A stretch of DNA of 64,000 bases from positions 13,869 through 77,868 of the forward strand of contig CBCYMK010000004.1 of NCBI GenBank assembly GCA_965183875.1, read 5' to 3'. Shown piece by piece: positions 8,504-17,600 of the stretch. How positions within the stretch are numbered: position 1 is the stretch's first letter; every line of letters starts with the position of its first letter. The notes beneath the pieces are model-generated. The model had not been told where the DNA came from. It saw only the letters and a program-made list of their open reading frames with translations, and searched no databases. This DNA is from UBA6772 sp965183875 (GTDB lineage: Bacteria > Bacteroidota > Bacteroidia > Flavobacteriales > UBA7430). The position numbers and the translations under genes were made by a program.

Positions 8504-9987
8504 TGCCTATAAAGTCATTTTTTGGTAAAATCCTTGCTAAATACGATGTTTCACAAACAAAAAAATGGAGCGCTAATCCTGTAGAAACACAAGGTAAGCT
8601 TATGCTGAGTCTTATAAAAAAAGCGTCTAATACAGCTTTTGGAAAAGACCATAATTTTAGTGCGATAAAAAGTTACGAAGATTTTAAAGCCCAGGTTCCG
8701 ATTAGGGATTATGAGGCGCTGAAACCTTATATAGAAAGAGTTAAAAACGGAGAAAAGGACATCCTTTGGAAGGGCTTGCCTTTGTATTTTGCAAAAACCT
8801 CTGGAACTACCTCAGGGGCAAAATACATTCCACTTACCAAAGAGTCTTTATCCTACCAAATAAAAGCCGCAAAGAGCGCACTTTTACACTATATTGTAGA
8901 TTCTGGAAACCATCATTTTATAGATGGTAAGATGATTTTTTTACAAGGTTCTCCTGAACTAGACACAAAACCAAAGGTTCCTAACGGAAGACTATCTGGT
9001 ATAGTAGCTAACTTTGTGCCTTCTTACCTTCAAACCAATAGGTTACCTAGTTATAAAACCAATTGTATTGAAGATTGGGAAACTAAAGTTGAGGAAATAG
9101 TTGAGGAAACGCTACCCGAAGATATGCGCCTAATAAGCGGAATTCCTTCCTGGGTACAGATGTATTTTGAGCGCCTACAAAAAAGAACAGGTAAATCTAT
9201 TTCTGAACTATTCCCTAATTTTTCGCTCTTTGTTTTTGGAGGAGTAAACTACGAACCTTACCGCAAAAAATTTGAAGATCTTATTGGTAAAAAGATCGAT
9301 AGCGTAGAGTTGTATCCTGCCTCAGAAGGGTTTATAGCCTTTCAGGATAAACAAGATGAAAAGGGTTTATTATTACTTTTAGACTACGGTATATTCTACG
9401 AGTTTATTCCCGCAGACGAATTCTATAACGAGAACCCAACACGCATCTCATTAGCTGATGTTAAAATTGGAGTAAACTATGTACTCATCCTAAACACAAA
9501 CGCGGGTTTATGGGCTTATAATATTGGCGATACAATAGCATTTACCTCCACCAAGCCTTATAGAGTTATAGTAACTGGGAGAATAAAACATTTTACCTCC
9601 GCTTTTGGAGAACACGTAATAGCCAAAGAGGTAGAAGAAGCTATTAGATTAGCTATGTTAGAGTGTACAGAAGTTGAATTAAGTGAATTTACCGTGGCCC
9701 CACAAACAGAACCTACAGAAGGTTTGCCCTACCACGAATGGTTTATAGAGTTTGCTTCTGAAGCAAAAGACATGGCTTTATTCACCAGGTTAATAGACGA
9801 AAACCTACAAACTCAAAACTCATACTATAAAGACCTTATAGAAGGAAAAGTTCTTAGACAACTGCAAATTACCACACTTCCAAAAGGGGCTTTTCACAAC
9901 TATATGAAATCTAAGGGTAAACTAGGGGGACAGAATAAAATACCTAGACTGGCTAACGATAGGAAAATTGCAGATTTTTTTGAATAG
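8503..9987 (+). CDS. GH3 auxin-responsive-promoter family protein (acyl-acid amido synthetase-like)
   Basis: The 494-aa protein belongs to the GH3 family of adenylate-forming enzymes, which in plants couple amino acids to acyl acids such as auxin. The ATP/AMP loop TSGTTSGAKYIPLT is seen near residue 105. ELYPASEGF near 270 and the C-terminal hinge segment VTGRIKHFTSAFGEH near 355-370 are also present. Bacterial members are frequent in Bacteroidota, but their substrates are not established. The gene is coupled to the M23 peptidase gene by a TAATG overlap. Its stop codon directly abuts the stop of a small minus-strand gene. Confidence 0.9.
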   Translation: MPIKSFFGKILAKYDVSQTKKWSANPVETQGKLMLSLIKKASNTAFGKDHNFSAIKSYEDFKAQVPIRDYEALKPYIERVKNGEKDILWKGLPLYFAKTSGTTSGAKYIPLTKESLSYQIKAAKSALLHYIVDSGNHHFIDGKMIFLQGSPELDTKPKVPNGRLSGIVANFVPSYLQTNRLPSYKTNCIEDWETKVEEIVEETLPEDMRLISGIPSWVQMYFERLQKRTGKSISELFPNFSLFVFGGVNYEPYRKKFEDLIGKKIDSVELYPASEGFIAFQDKQDEKGLLLLLDYGIFYEFIPADEFYNENPTRISLADVKIGVNYVLILNTNAGLWAYNIGDTIAFTSTKPYRVIVTGRIKHFTSAFGEHVIAKEVEEAIRLAMLECTEVELSEFTVAPQTEPTEGLPYHEWFIEFASEAKDMALFTRLIDENLQTQNSYYKDLIEGKVLRQLQITTLPKGAFHNYMKSKGKLGGQNKIPRLANDRKIADFFE

Positions 9988-10110
9988 TTAAGCTAATGAT
10001 TTAGCACACATTCGCAAAGGACAAGATTTACAAGTCTTGTTTTTATGCAAATACTTTTCACAGCATTCGCTTTTTACTTTTTTCGCCTTTTTCTCTTTCT
10101 TTTTACCCAC
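9988..10110 (-). CDS. Small Lys- and Cys-rich protein, 40 aa
   Basis: A short frame on the minus strand encodes a basic N-terminus (VGKKKEKKAKKVKSE) and then a Cys-rich core (CCEKYLHKNKTCKSCPLRMC) with five cysteines. The start is GTG at 10110, just after an in-frame TGA further upstream. An exact TATTTTTG promoter element lies 29 bases upstream of the start. The stop at 9988 abuts the GH3 stop. The composition (paired Cys plus CxxC-like spacing) suggests metal binding or RNA contact, but I cannot name a family with certainty. It is too short for most automatic calling. No AT-rich junk reading frame would be expected to look like this. Confidence 0.65.
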   Translation of the reverse strand: MGKKKEKKAKKVKSECCEKYLHKNKTCKSCPLRMCAKSLA

Positions 10111-10138
10111 CTTAACTATTGAAAATCAGATTAGGCAG

Positions 10139-10146
10139 CAAAAATA
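10139..10146 (-). promoter_or_regulatory. Promoter -7 element of the small Cys-rich gene
   Basis: On the minus strand this reads TATTTTTG, an exact TAnnTTTG match, 28 bases before the GTG at 10110. It lies after the stop codon of the DUF1569-type gene (10185) and therefore most likely serves only the small gene. Confidence 0.5.
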
Positions 10147-10184
10147 ATCATTTTTATTTTTATTTAGATTAATTCTTAATTAAA

Positions 10185-10646
10185 TTATTTAATCAATCCA
10201 AACTGTAAAAAATGATGATGAATATGCTTATTGTGTACTCTATCCCATTTATCTTTAGTTAGACTACCAAAAATAGGGTGATTTAGTTTGCAAGCCTCTT
10301 TACCAACCCAGTATATATGGTAGGAATCTAAAACTTTAAATAGATAAAAAACAGCTTCATCTAGCGAAGCATGTATATAAGGGGGAGGGTCGATAGGTAA
10401 AAATTTTGCAACAAAATTTTTAGGCATAAGCTCGTTGCTCATTAAAAAATCAACTGATTTATGCAGGTATTTTTCTGGAGTTAAAATAGGGGTCTCTTGC
10501 TCTTTATTAGACAGTTCAAATAAAGCAATGAGGTGCTCTATCATTTGCTGGGCATCTAACCTACCCCATAAGGGAAGGGTAGAATCACTTAATAATTTTA
10601 AGGTATCCTTTAATTTTTCTTTATTATTTATCCAAAGACTAAACAC
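10185..10646 (-). CDS. DUF1569 / DinB-like protein
   Basis: The 153-aa protein has the four-helix DinB-like pattern of the DUF1569 family. LPLWGRLDAQQMIEHLIALF (residues about 24-43) carries the first metal-type histidine. The closing helix contains WDRVHNKHIHHHFLQFG with several histidines, and HPIFGSLTKDKW lies just before it. DinB-like proteins bind divalent metal and often act as thiol-dependent transferases, but no reaction is known for this subfamily. The start is GTG overlapping the TAG of the M28 peptidase gene (TAGTG), so the gene is coupled to it. Confidence 0.82.
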   Translation of the reverse strand: MFSLWINNKEKLKDTLKLLSDSTLPLWGRLDAQQMIEHLIALFELSNKEQETPILTPEKYLHKSVDFLMSNELMPKNFVAKFLPIDPPPYIHASLDEAVFYLFKVLDSYHIYWVGKEACKLNHPIFGSLTKDKWDRVHNKHIHHHFLQFGLIK

Positions 10647-12178
10647 TACCTTCTATTGTTTTTAAAATCACTTTCTACATCAACCTCAATACGTTTATCT
10701 TGGTTTACTAATTGCCAGGCAGTATGAAAAATGAGTTTAGAAATATTTGAAATTTTCCCAAAGTGAATTTTCTCTACCGTATCTGTAGATTTATGATAAT
10801 CCTCATGCACCCCATTAAAGTAAAATATTACAGGGATATTATTCTTTGCAAAATTATAGTGATCTGAGCGGTAATAAAAGCGATTTGGATCTTCAGGATC
10901 ATTAAAAGTATAATCTAACTCTAGTTGTGTATAATAAGTATTTGCATCTTCAGAAATCTTATGCAATTCAGTGCTCAGCTTATCAGCTCCAATTAAATAA
11001 ACGTAGTCTGGGTTGCCATCGTGTTTCTCGTCCATTCTACCAATCATATCGATATTTAAGTCGGCAATAGTATTTTCTAGGGGATAAACAGGGTTTTCTG
11101 CATAGTAAGAAGAACCAAGTAATCCCATTTCTTCTCCTGCTACAGGCATAAATAAAATAGATCTACGTGGTCCATTTCCATCGGCTTTAGCTAAAGCAAA
11201 AGCTTCGGCTAATTCTAGTACCGCTACGGTACCCGACCCATCATCGTCTGCTCCGTTATGAATCACTCCATCGTGAATACCTAAATGATCATAATGAGCA
11301 GTAATAACCAAAAGCTCATCTTTAAGGTCGGTACCTTCTAAATAACCTAAAACATTTTCTCCCTGTAGTAGGTTTTCTTTTACCTCAGTAGTAAAACTAC
11401 CTTTTACATTGTAAGAAGGGTATTTACAACGCGCTACCTTTTTTAGTAATTTCTTAGTAGAGATAGCTAAAGTATTTGGTAAATCCTGTGCATCTATAAA
11501 AGCAAATGGAAGTTTAAACTTCGCTTCTTCAATAAATACATTTCTTTTTTCTTTGGTAAAATAAGCACCGTATCGCTTAAGTTTAGATTTTACATTCTTA
11601 TCTACAAAAAAGACTGCTTTAGCTCCATGTTGATAAGCTTTTTCTAATTGATATTCCCAATCTATATTATCTATAGAAGCAATTTTTGACTTTTCTTTAT
11701 CTGTCAAAAGATCCGTAGTAAACACTAAAACTACCTTGTCTTTAACGTCAATCATTCTATAGTCCGAACAATCTAATTCGTCAATACCAAAACCTATACA
11801 CTGTATAGATTCAAAATCTAAAGAGGTAGAACCATAAAAAGGAGAAGTATAATAATCTTCTAAAAAAGTTAACTCCTTATTTATAGTTAAACTACTATTT
11901 ACTAAAGTTTGATTTAAAAGAGGAAATTCCTGGTAATACGTATCACCATTATATGGAGGAATACCAATAGATTCAAAATGAGTAGCTATATAATCAGCAG
12001 CCAATTTTTGACCCTTTTTTCCTGTTTCTCTCCCTTCTAAAGAATCACCAGCTAATATATATAGATGTTCTTTTAAATCATCTGCATTAATAGTATTGGC
12101 AAAATTTATTGCGGTATTATCTTGAGCAACAACACAAAAACTTAATCCTAAGGAAATACTTAATAGAAACTTTTTCAT
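10646..12178 (-). CDS. M28-family zinc aminopeptidase, exported
   Basis: This 510-aa exopeptidase starts with a signal peptide (MKKFLLSISLGLSFCVVAQ). The M28 zinc ligands are in order: AHYDHLG, NGADDDGSG, GEEMGLLGS, NIDMIGRMD, and a late histidine in RSDHYNF. A PA-like domain appears to be inserted between residues of about 120 and 240. Family members remove N-terminal amino acids from peptides in the periplasm or outside the cell. The gene is followed by a coupled DUF1569 gene and preceded by rpiB, with one base between stop and start. Confidence 0.93.
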   Translation of the reverse strand: MKKFLLSISLGLSFCVVAQDNTAINFANTINADDLKEHLYILAGDSLEGRETGKKGQKLAADYIATHFESIGIPPYNGDTYYQEFPLLNQTLVNSSLTINKELTFLEDYYTSPFYGSTSLDFESIQCIGFGIDELDCSDYRMIDVKDKVVLVFTTDLLTDKEKSKIASIDNIDWEYQLEKAYQHGAKAVFFVDKNVKSKLKRYGAYFTKEKRNVFIEEAKFKLPFAFIDAQDLPNTLAISTKKLLKKVARCKYPSYNVKGSFTTEVKENLLQGENVLGYLEGTDLKDELLVITAHYDHLGIHDGVIHNGADDDGSGTVAVLELAEAFALAKADGNGPRRSILFMPVAGEEMGLLGSSYYAENPVYPLENTIADLNIDMIGRMDEKHDGNPDYVYLIGADKLSTELHKISEDANTYYTQLELDYTFNDPEDPNRFYYRSDHYNFAKNNIPVIFYFNGVHEDYHKSTDTVEKIHFGKISNISKLIFHTAWQLVNQDKRIEVDVESDFKNNRR

Positions 12179-12179
12179 A

Positions 12180-12611
12180 TTAACAACAAGCTATTTTATT
12201 AACGCGTTTAGCATGTCGTCCACCTTCAAAATCGGTAGCTAAAAATAAGGCTGTAATTTCTTGTGCTTCCTCATAAGAAATAAACCGAGCAGGCATAGTT
12301 AATATATTAGCATCATTGTGAAGTCTTGCTAATTCAGCAATTTCTTTTTTCCAGCACAAAGCAGAGCGTACAGCTTGGTGTTTATTAGCACTCATATTTA
12401 TACCATTCCCGCTCCCACAAAAAAGAATACCAAAATCTACACTTTTAGAACTTACAGCTTCGGCAACTTTATGTCCGTAATCTGGATAATCTACACTATC
12501 TTCCGTTATAGGACCAAGGTCGGTAACAAGAAAACCGTTGTATTCTAAATAGCTTATTAAACGAGCTTTATAATCAACTCCTGCGTGATCTGAGGCAATA
12601 GCAATTTTCAT
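12180..12611 (-). CDS. rpiB: Ribose-5-phosphate isomerase B
   Basis: RpiB interconverts ribose 5-phosphate and ribulose 5-phosphate in the pentose phosphate pathway. The N-terminus MKIAIASDHAGVDYK, the catalytic-cysteine segment GILFCGSGNGINM near residue 65 and the HNDANILTMPAR segment near 100 are family hallmarks. I start at 12611, giving 143 aa, because the upstream in-frame codon at 12632 lies in a TATATTTG promoter box. The gene is the first of a probable three-gene run with the M28 peptidase and DUF1569 genes. Confidence 0.95.
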   Translation of the reverse strand: MKIAIASDHAGVDYKARLISYLEYNGFLVTDLGPITEDSVDYPDYGHKVAEAVSSKSVDFGILFCGSGNGINMSANKHQAVRSALCWKKEIAELARLHNDANILTMPARFISYEEAQEITALFLATDFEGGRHAKRVNKIACC

Positions 12612-12629
12612 AATATATGTTTTAGAGGA

Positions 12630-12637
12630 CAAATATA
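12630..12637 (-). promoter_or_regulatory. Promoter -7 element of rpiB
   Basis: On the minus strand this reads TATATTTG, an exact TAnnTTTG match, 18 bases before the rpiB ATG. Confidence 0.55.
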
Positions 12638-13288
12638 ATACATATTAGCGCTGTTTTAACCTTATAAACAATCCTAAATATAATTGTTAATAGTCTTCGT
12701 AAACCACTCATTTACAAGAATCACTTATTAACATTATTTTATTAGCGAGAATTAAGGTTCGTTAATGCTTTGTAAAAAGTTTGTATTGTATTATTAAATT
12801 GAATTTTATAAGGCAATAATTAATTGATAAAGTCAAGTCAACTTGTTTCATTTTTATCATTAATAAATAAGATTAACTAATACAGATATGAACAATAAAA
12901 ACATAAAATATTTATTAATTAATAACTGTGATTTACGGTTATTAACAACTGTTAATTACCTTATTAAAATATTGATTTACAAAAGTTTTATATGTTGATA
13001 AGCCTATAAAAATTGTGTAATTTATTTTATATCTAATAAATACTAAGAGATGTCTATAATTTTATACAAGCTATGAACAGCACATAATATATACATATAT
13101 TTTTCAATTTTTAAAAAGAAGAAAACTTAAAAAAATATATACTATATATAAGGGTAGGGTAAATTGAATTTGAGTTTTGTTAAATTTTATTTAAGTTTTC
13201 TAATAATTAGAAGAATTTAGTGATTAAGAGTAGTTTTGTTTTTCATTGATTTTTTTAACTACTTTAGTGCTCCAAAATTCCCAAGAAA
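12638..13288. other. AT-rich intergenic region between divergent genes
   Basis: This 650-bp gap, one of the longest in the window, is very AT-rich and holds no credible reading frame. It separates minus-strand from plus-strand genes. It contains a few sequences one or two mismatches from the DnaA box TTATCCACA: TTATTAACA at about 12725 and 12939, and TTATCAACA on the minus strand near 12993. A run of TA-rich sequence (ATATATAC type) follows at about 13085-13150. An origin function is possible but weakly supported. The promoter of the 13289 gene must also lie here. Confidence 0.4.
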
Positions 13289-14632
13289 ATGAAGAATATA
13301 TTTTTAGTTATTTACACGCTTTTAGCTTTTAATTTTTCGAGTGTTTCAGAAGCTCAAACTTTAAAAGGTAAGTTAAATATTCAAAGACAAGCAAATAAGC
13401 AAGTAGATTTATACCGTACCGAAGGGAAGTATAAATACAAAATTGACAGTACTAAAGTATTGGCAGATGGATCCTTTTCTTTTGCTTATAAAAAGCATGG
13501 CAAAGGCTATTATAAAATTGCTTTAGGAAACGAAAATAACATAGTTGATGTAATTTTAAATCCTTCTGAATCGGTAGTAAGTTTAGCTTTTTCTCAAGTT
13601 CGTTTAGAGAAAGGTTTAACTGTTTTACAGTCTAATGAAAATAAAGCTTACTGGGAGTTCAAGAAAAAAGACGGATCTATACAGAAAAAAATTAAAGCTT
13701 TAAAACAACAAAGAGGACAGTTTAGATCTCAGGGTAACGAGGCAAAAGTAAATGAGATGACAAATGAGGTTAATAAGTTAGAAAAAGAGCTTTTTAATTT
13801 TGTACAGAATGTGATAAATAAATATCCTTCTACTTATTTCTCTAAAGCGAAAGTTGCAAGTTTAGCTAGTAATCCAACAGATAAAGCTAAGTATTTTGAT
13901 GATTTAGATTTTACAAATGAAAATTTCATTCGTTCTGATGTATATGCTACACGTTTTCAAGATTATATAATTAAGCATAGTGGTCATACCGAAGTAGGGT
14001 ATTACAATGCAGTAGACGATATAATGAAGAAGGCTAAAGTAAATGAAAAGGTATTTGAATTTGCGCTTTATAATTTATTAGATGGTTTTTATGGATCTGG
14101 ATTAGAAGATGTAGCTACCTATATAATGGAAGAGTATTTTTATGGAGAAGCATGTGGAGATATAGAAATAAATGATCTACTAAGAGAAAAGGCAGATTTA
14201 ATAAAAAATTTACAAATAGGAAGTACTCCACCAGATTTTACAATTAAAAGTAATTATGGTTATGATGTAAACCTAAAAAACACTTGTGCTAATAATAAGT
14301 ATACCATTATTATGTTTTGGGCTACACATTGTCCTCATTGTATGAGAGATCTTCCTGGATTTGTTCCCGTTTATAATGAATATAAACCAAAAGGTTTAGA
14401 AGTTATTGGGGTAGCACTAGATGTAAATCCAAAAAAATGGAAAACCACAGTAGAAGAGAAAAACTTTAATTGGAAAAATGTTTCCCAATTTGGAAATTAT
14501 AAATCACCAGTTTGTTTAGATTATAAAATTAATAAAACTCCCTCTTGGTTTGTTTTAGATAGCAATATGAAAATAGTAGCCAAGCCAAAAGGAAAACAAG
14601 AAGTACTAAAGTTTCTTAAAACAAACTTTTAA
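13289..14632 (+). CDS. Exported TlpA-like thioredoxin-fold protein with DUF4369-type N-terminus
   Basis: The 447-aa protein has a signal peptide (MKNIFLVIYTLLAFNFSSV) and an N-terminal beta-rich region of the DUF4369 type at about residues 25-110. A charged helical middle part follows (KKIKALKQQRGQ). The C-terminal thioredoxin domain has the redox motif in FWATHCPHCMRDLPGF near residues 345-360 and the cis-proline in KTPSWFV. Such proteins act as periplasmic thiol-disulfide reductases in Bacteroidota. The gene stands alone and ends in a strong terminator. Confidence 0.9.
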   Translation: MKNIFLVIYTLLAFNFSSVSEAQTLKGKLNIQRQANKQVDLYRTEGKYKYKIDSTKVLADGSFSFAYKKHGKGYYKIALGNENNIVDVILNPSESVVSLAFSQVRLEKGLTVLQSNENKAYWEFKKKDGSIQKKIKALKQQRGQFRSQGNEAKVNEMTNEVNKLEKELFNFVQNVINKYPSTYFSKAKVASLASNPTDKAKYFDDLDFTNENFIRSDVYATRFQDYIIKHSGHTEVGYYNAVDDIMKKAKVNEKVFEFALYNLLDGFYGSGLEDVATYIMEEYFYGEACGDIEINDLLREKADLIKNLQIGSTPPDFTIKSNYGYDVNLKNTCANNKYTIIMFWATHCPHCMRDLPGFVPVYNEYKPKGLEVIGVALDVNPKKWKTTVEEKNFNWKNVSQFGNYKSPVCLDYKINKTPSWFVLDSNMKIVAKPKGKQEVLKFLKTNF

Positions 14633-14640
14633 TAAAATTT

Positions 14641-14668
14641 AAGCCTCGATTTATCGAGGCTTTTTTTT
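14641..14668 (+). terminator. Terminator after the TlpA-like gene
   Basis: The stem AAGCCTCGAT/ATCGAGGCTT is followed by eight T residues. Confidence 0.92.
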
Positions 14669-14706
14669 GAATGTAGAAGAAAAATTGAATGAAGTTTTCT
14701 ATTTAG

Positions 14707-14714
14707 TATATTCG
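14707..14714 (+). promoter_or_regulatory. Promoter -7 element of the DMT transporter gene
   Basis: TATATTCG is a one-base variant of TAnnTTTG, 14 bases before the ATG at 14729. Confidence 0.4.
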
Positions 14715-14728
14715 CAAAAATTACAACA

Positions 14729-15574
14729 ATGAATAAAGGTGCGCAGTATATGCTTATTTCTTCATTTGCATTTTCATTAATGCATTTATGTGTAAAAGCA
14801 TTACCTCATATTCCTGTTTTTGAATTGGTATTTTTTCGTTCAATAGTTTCATTACTTATTAGTTTAATAAGTTTAAAAAAGAAGAATATACCCCTATTTG
14901 GAAATAATAGAAAAATACTTTTAGCCAGAGGAATATTTGGAGTTACAGCACTTACTTTATTTTTTATAACGCTTCAAAATATTCCTTTAGCTGGTGCTGT
15001 AACCATTCAATATTTATCGCCCATTTTTACCGCATTTTTTGCTATTTGGATTTTAAAAGAAAAAATTAAAAATAGACAATGGTTATTTTTTTCTTTAGCT
15101 TTTTTAGGTGTTTTAACCTTAAAAGGTTTCGATATTTCAGGGTTAATTTCTTTTAAATATGTAGGTATAGGTTTAGTATCTGCTTGTTTTTCGGGACTGG
15201 CGTATAATTGTATACGATTACTTAGAACCACAGAAAATCCCTTAGTAGTTGTTTTTTATTTTCCTTTAGTAGCAAGTCCAATAATGGCAGTTTTATCCTA
15301 TTTTAATTGGGTATCTCCTCAGGGAAAAGATTGGATATATTTACTTTTATTAGGTATAATTACGCAGGTAGCCCAAATATATATGACTAAAGGAATTCAA
15401 AGCGATAGAGCAGGGAATATAATGACCTATAAATATATAGGTGTTTTATTTGCCTTTGCATATGGTTATTTGTTTTTTGGAGAAACTTATTCGTTCATGA
15501 GTATTTTAGGAATTTTACTTTTACTTTCGGGCGTCTTATTAAATGTAGTTTTTAAATATAAAACGGTAGAATAG
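14729..15574 (+). CDS. DMT-superfamily (EamA) transporter
   Basis: The 281-aa inner-membrane protein shows about ten hydrophobic segments in two EamA repeats. The first repeat opens with MNKGAQYMLISSFAFSLMH; the second begins near residue 145 (VGIGLVSACFSGLAYNC). It ends with the helix ILGILLLLSGVLLNVVF. Members export or import small metabolites such as amino acids or nucleotides; the substrate cannot be told. The stop codon directly abuts the ATG of the phosphohexomutase gene, so the two form an operon. Confidence 0.9.
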   Translation: MNKGAQYMLISSFAFSLMHLCVKALPHIPVFELVFFRSIVSLLISLISLKKKNIPLFGNNRKILLARGIFGVTALTLFFITLQNIPLAGAVTIQYLSPIFTAFFAIWILKEKIKNRQWLFFSLAFLGVLTLKGFDISGLISFKYVGIGLVSACFSGLAYNCIRLLRTTENPLVVVFYFPLVASPIMAVLSYFNWVSPQGKDWIYLLLLGIITQVAQIYMTKGIQSDRAGNIMTYKYIGVLFAFAYGYLFFGETYSFMSILGILLLLSGVLLNVVFKYKTVE

Positions 15575-17269
15575 ATGGATCAAAAAATTATAGATATTGC
15601 TAAAGAGTGGCTTTCGGAATCTTACGATAGTATTACACAAAATGAAGTAGGTTCTTTAATTTCTAATGGAGGCGAAGACTTAATAGAATCTTTTTACAAA
15701 GATTTAGATTTTGGTACTGGGGGTATGCGCGGTATTATGGGGGTTGGTACAAATAGAATTAATAAATATACAATAGGAAAAGCCACACAAGGTTTAGCAA
15801 ATACATTAATTGAAATGTATCCTGGTGAAGAAATTGCTGTTGCTATAGCTTACGATTGTAGAAATAATTCTGATTTTTTAGCACAAACTGCAGCTGAGGT
15901 TTTATCGGCAAATAATATAAAAGTTTATTTGTTTGAAGCATTGAGACCTACACCAGAGCTTTCTTTTGCTGTTAGAGAACTCAAATGTAAAAGCGGAATT
16001 GTTATTACTGCTTCTCATAATCCCAAAGAATACAACGGTTATAAAGTATACGGCGACGATGGTTGTCAAATTGTAAGTCCTTTTGATAAAGAACTCATTA
16101 ATAAGGTTAGAAATTTATCTATTAAAGATGTTAATTTTAAAGCCAATAAAGCGCTTATTTTACCTTTAGGAGAAGAAATGGATACTAAGTATATTAATCG
16201 TTTAAAAACACTTAGCTTATCTCCTAAGGCTATAAAAGAACAATGTGATTTACCTATTGTGTTTACTGGAATTCACGGTACTGGATCTGTTATGGTTCCT
16301 AAAGCATTAAAAGCTTTTGGTTTTAATAATGTTCACACCGTAGCCTCACAAGATATAATAGATGGTAATTTCCCAACTGTTAAATCCCCTAATCCAGAGG
16401 AACCATCAGCTTTAGAATTAGCAATTGATTTAGCTAAAACTAAAGGAGCCGAATTAGTAATGGGTACCGATCCTGATGCAGACCGAGTAGGAATAGCTAT
16501 TCCAAATAAATCGGGAGATTTTGTTCTTTTAAATGGTAATCAAACAGGATCACTATTAGTAAATTATTTACTTATCCGTTGGAAAGAATTAGGTAAAATA
16601 ACCGGTAAAGAATTTATTGCTAAAACCATAGTAACTACAAATTTAATGGATGTTATGGCTACTGCTAATGGAGTTAAAGTATACAATACACTCACTGGAT
16701 TTAAACATATAGGTGCTATAATTAGAGAGTTGGAAGGTAAAGAACAGTTTATAGGTGGTGGAGAAGAAAGTTATGGATATCTAGCGGGAGATTTTGTACG
16801 CGATAAGGATGCTGTTATGTCTTGTGCTTTAATTGCAGAAATGGTAGCATGGGCAAAAAATAAGGGTAAAAACTTATTTGACCTAATGCAAGATATGTAT
16901 ATGGAACATGGCTTTTATTTGGAAGACCTTATTTCAATTACTAAAAAAGGTAGACATGGGGCTGCAGAAATAGCTTCGATATTAGAAGATTTAAGGTCTA
17001 ATACCCCTAAAACTATAGTTGGTGAAGAGGTTGTTGAGTTTATTGATTATTTAGAAACTGAAAATACTGGCTTACCTAAGTCTAATGTATTACAGTTTAT
17101 TACTGCTGAAGGAACTAAACTTACTGCACGCCCTTCTGGTACAGAACCAAAGATAAAATTCTACTTTTCGGTTAATGAAAAATTGAATTCAAAATCAGAT
17201 TACGAACAGGTAAAGTCAAAATTGGAAAAAAAGATAACCTCAATTCAAGCAGATTTAAACTTAAACTAG
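15575..17269 (+). CDS. Alpha-phosphohexomutase (phosphoglucomutase/phosphomannomutase)
   Basis: The 564-aa enzyme moves phosphate between C1 and C6 of hexoses. The phosphoserine loop TASHNPKEYNGYKVYG lies near residue 145. The metal loop GTDPDADRVGIA lies near 300, the sugar-binding GGGEESYGY near 395 and the phosphate-binding RPSGTEPKIKFY near the C-terminus. The length and the N-terminal motif FGTGGMRG place it in the long PGM2-like group common in Bacteroidota. It supplies sugar phosphates for envelope glycans or glycogen. It is cotranscribed with the upstream transporter and followed by a terminator. Confidence 0.95.
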   Translation: MDQKIIDIAKEWLSESYDSITQNEVGSLISNGGEDLIESFYKDLDFGTGGMRGIMGVGTNRINKYTIGKATQGLANTLIEMYPGEEIAVAIAYDCRNNSDFLAQTAAEVLSANNIKVYLFEALRPTPELSFAVRELKCKSGIVITASHNPKEYNGYKVYGDDGCQIVSPFDKELINKVRNLSIKDVNFKANKALILPLGEEMDTKYINRLKTLSLSPKAIKEQCDLPIVFTGIHGTGSVMVPKALKAFGFNNVHTVASQDIIDGNFPTVKSPNPEEPSALELAIDLAKTKGAELVMGTDPDADRVGIAIPNKSGDFVLLNGNQTGSLLVNYLLIRWKELGKITGKEFIAKTIVTTNLMDVMATANGVKVYNTLTGFKHIGAIIRELEGKEQFIGGGEESYGYLAGDFVRDKDAVMSCALIAEMVAWAKNKGKNLFDLMQDMYMEHGFYLEDLISITKKGRHGAAEIASILEDLRSNTPKTIVGEEVVEFIDYLETENTGLPKSNVLQFITAEGTKLTARPSGTEPKIKFYFSVNEKLNSKSDYEQVKSKLEKKITSIQADLNLN

Positions 17270-17303
17270 TACTATTTTTATTATAAAATATACAAATATG
17301 TAA

Positions 17304-17328
17304 AAACAGGGTATAAACCCTGTTTTTT
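17304..17328 (+). terminator. Terminator after the phosphohexomutase gene
   Basis: The stem AAACAGGGT/ACCCTGTTT is followed by a T run of seven. Confidence 0.92.
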
Positions 17329-17540
17329 TGTATTTATTAATCACAATATCAGTTATATAGGGCTTTGTAGCTTATTTTACTTAATAACAATGCCCTGTTA
17401 ATAACCTAAATTGAAAACGCTAATAATCAGCTTATTAAATAGGTAGGTATTTAAATATAGTAAGGCTTCGCAAAGAATATGAGTAGTAAATTTATTAGTT
17501 TATTATATAGTTTAAATTAAAGGATGTAATGCATCCTATA

Positions 17541-17573
17541 TTTTGAAGTCTACAATCTATCTTTCTATATTTG
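17541..17573 (+). promoter_or_regulatory. Bacteroidota-type promoter of the small membrane protein pair
   Basis: TTTTG at 17541-17545, a 20-base spacer and TATATTTG at 17566-17573 give a full match to the TTTG-N19-21-TAnnTTTG consensus. It ends 27 bases before the ATG at 17601 and so excludes an in-frame TTG at 17571 as the start. The stretch 17330-17540 holds no gene. Confidence 0.7.
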
Positions 17574-17600
17574 AGTGTATTAACCAAAACACTTATTATT

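Noticed and set aside
10021..10046. Plus-strand hairpin ACAAGA/TCTTGT followed by TTTTT after the GH3-type gene
   Set aside because: The stem is only six bases, and the bases are explained as Cys and Lys codons of the minus-strand small gene. It may still act as a weak terminator.
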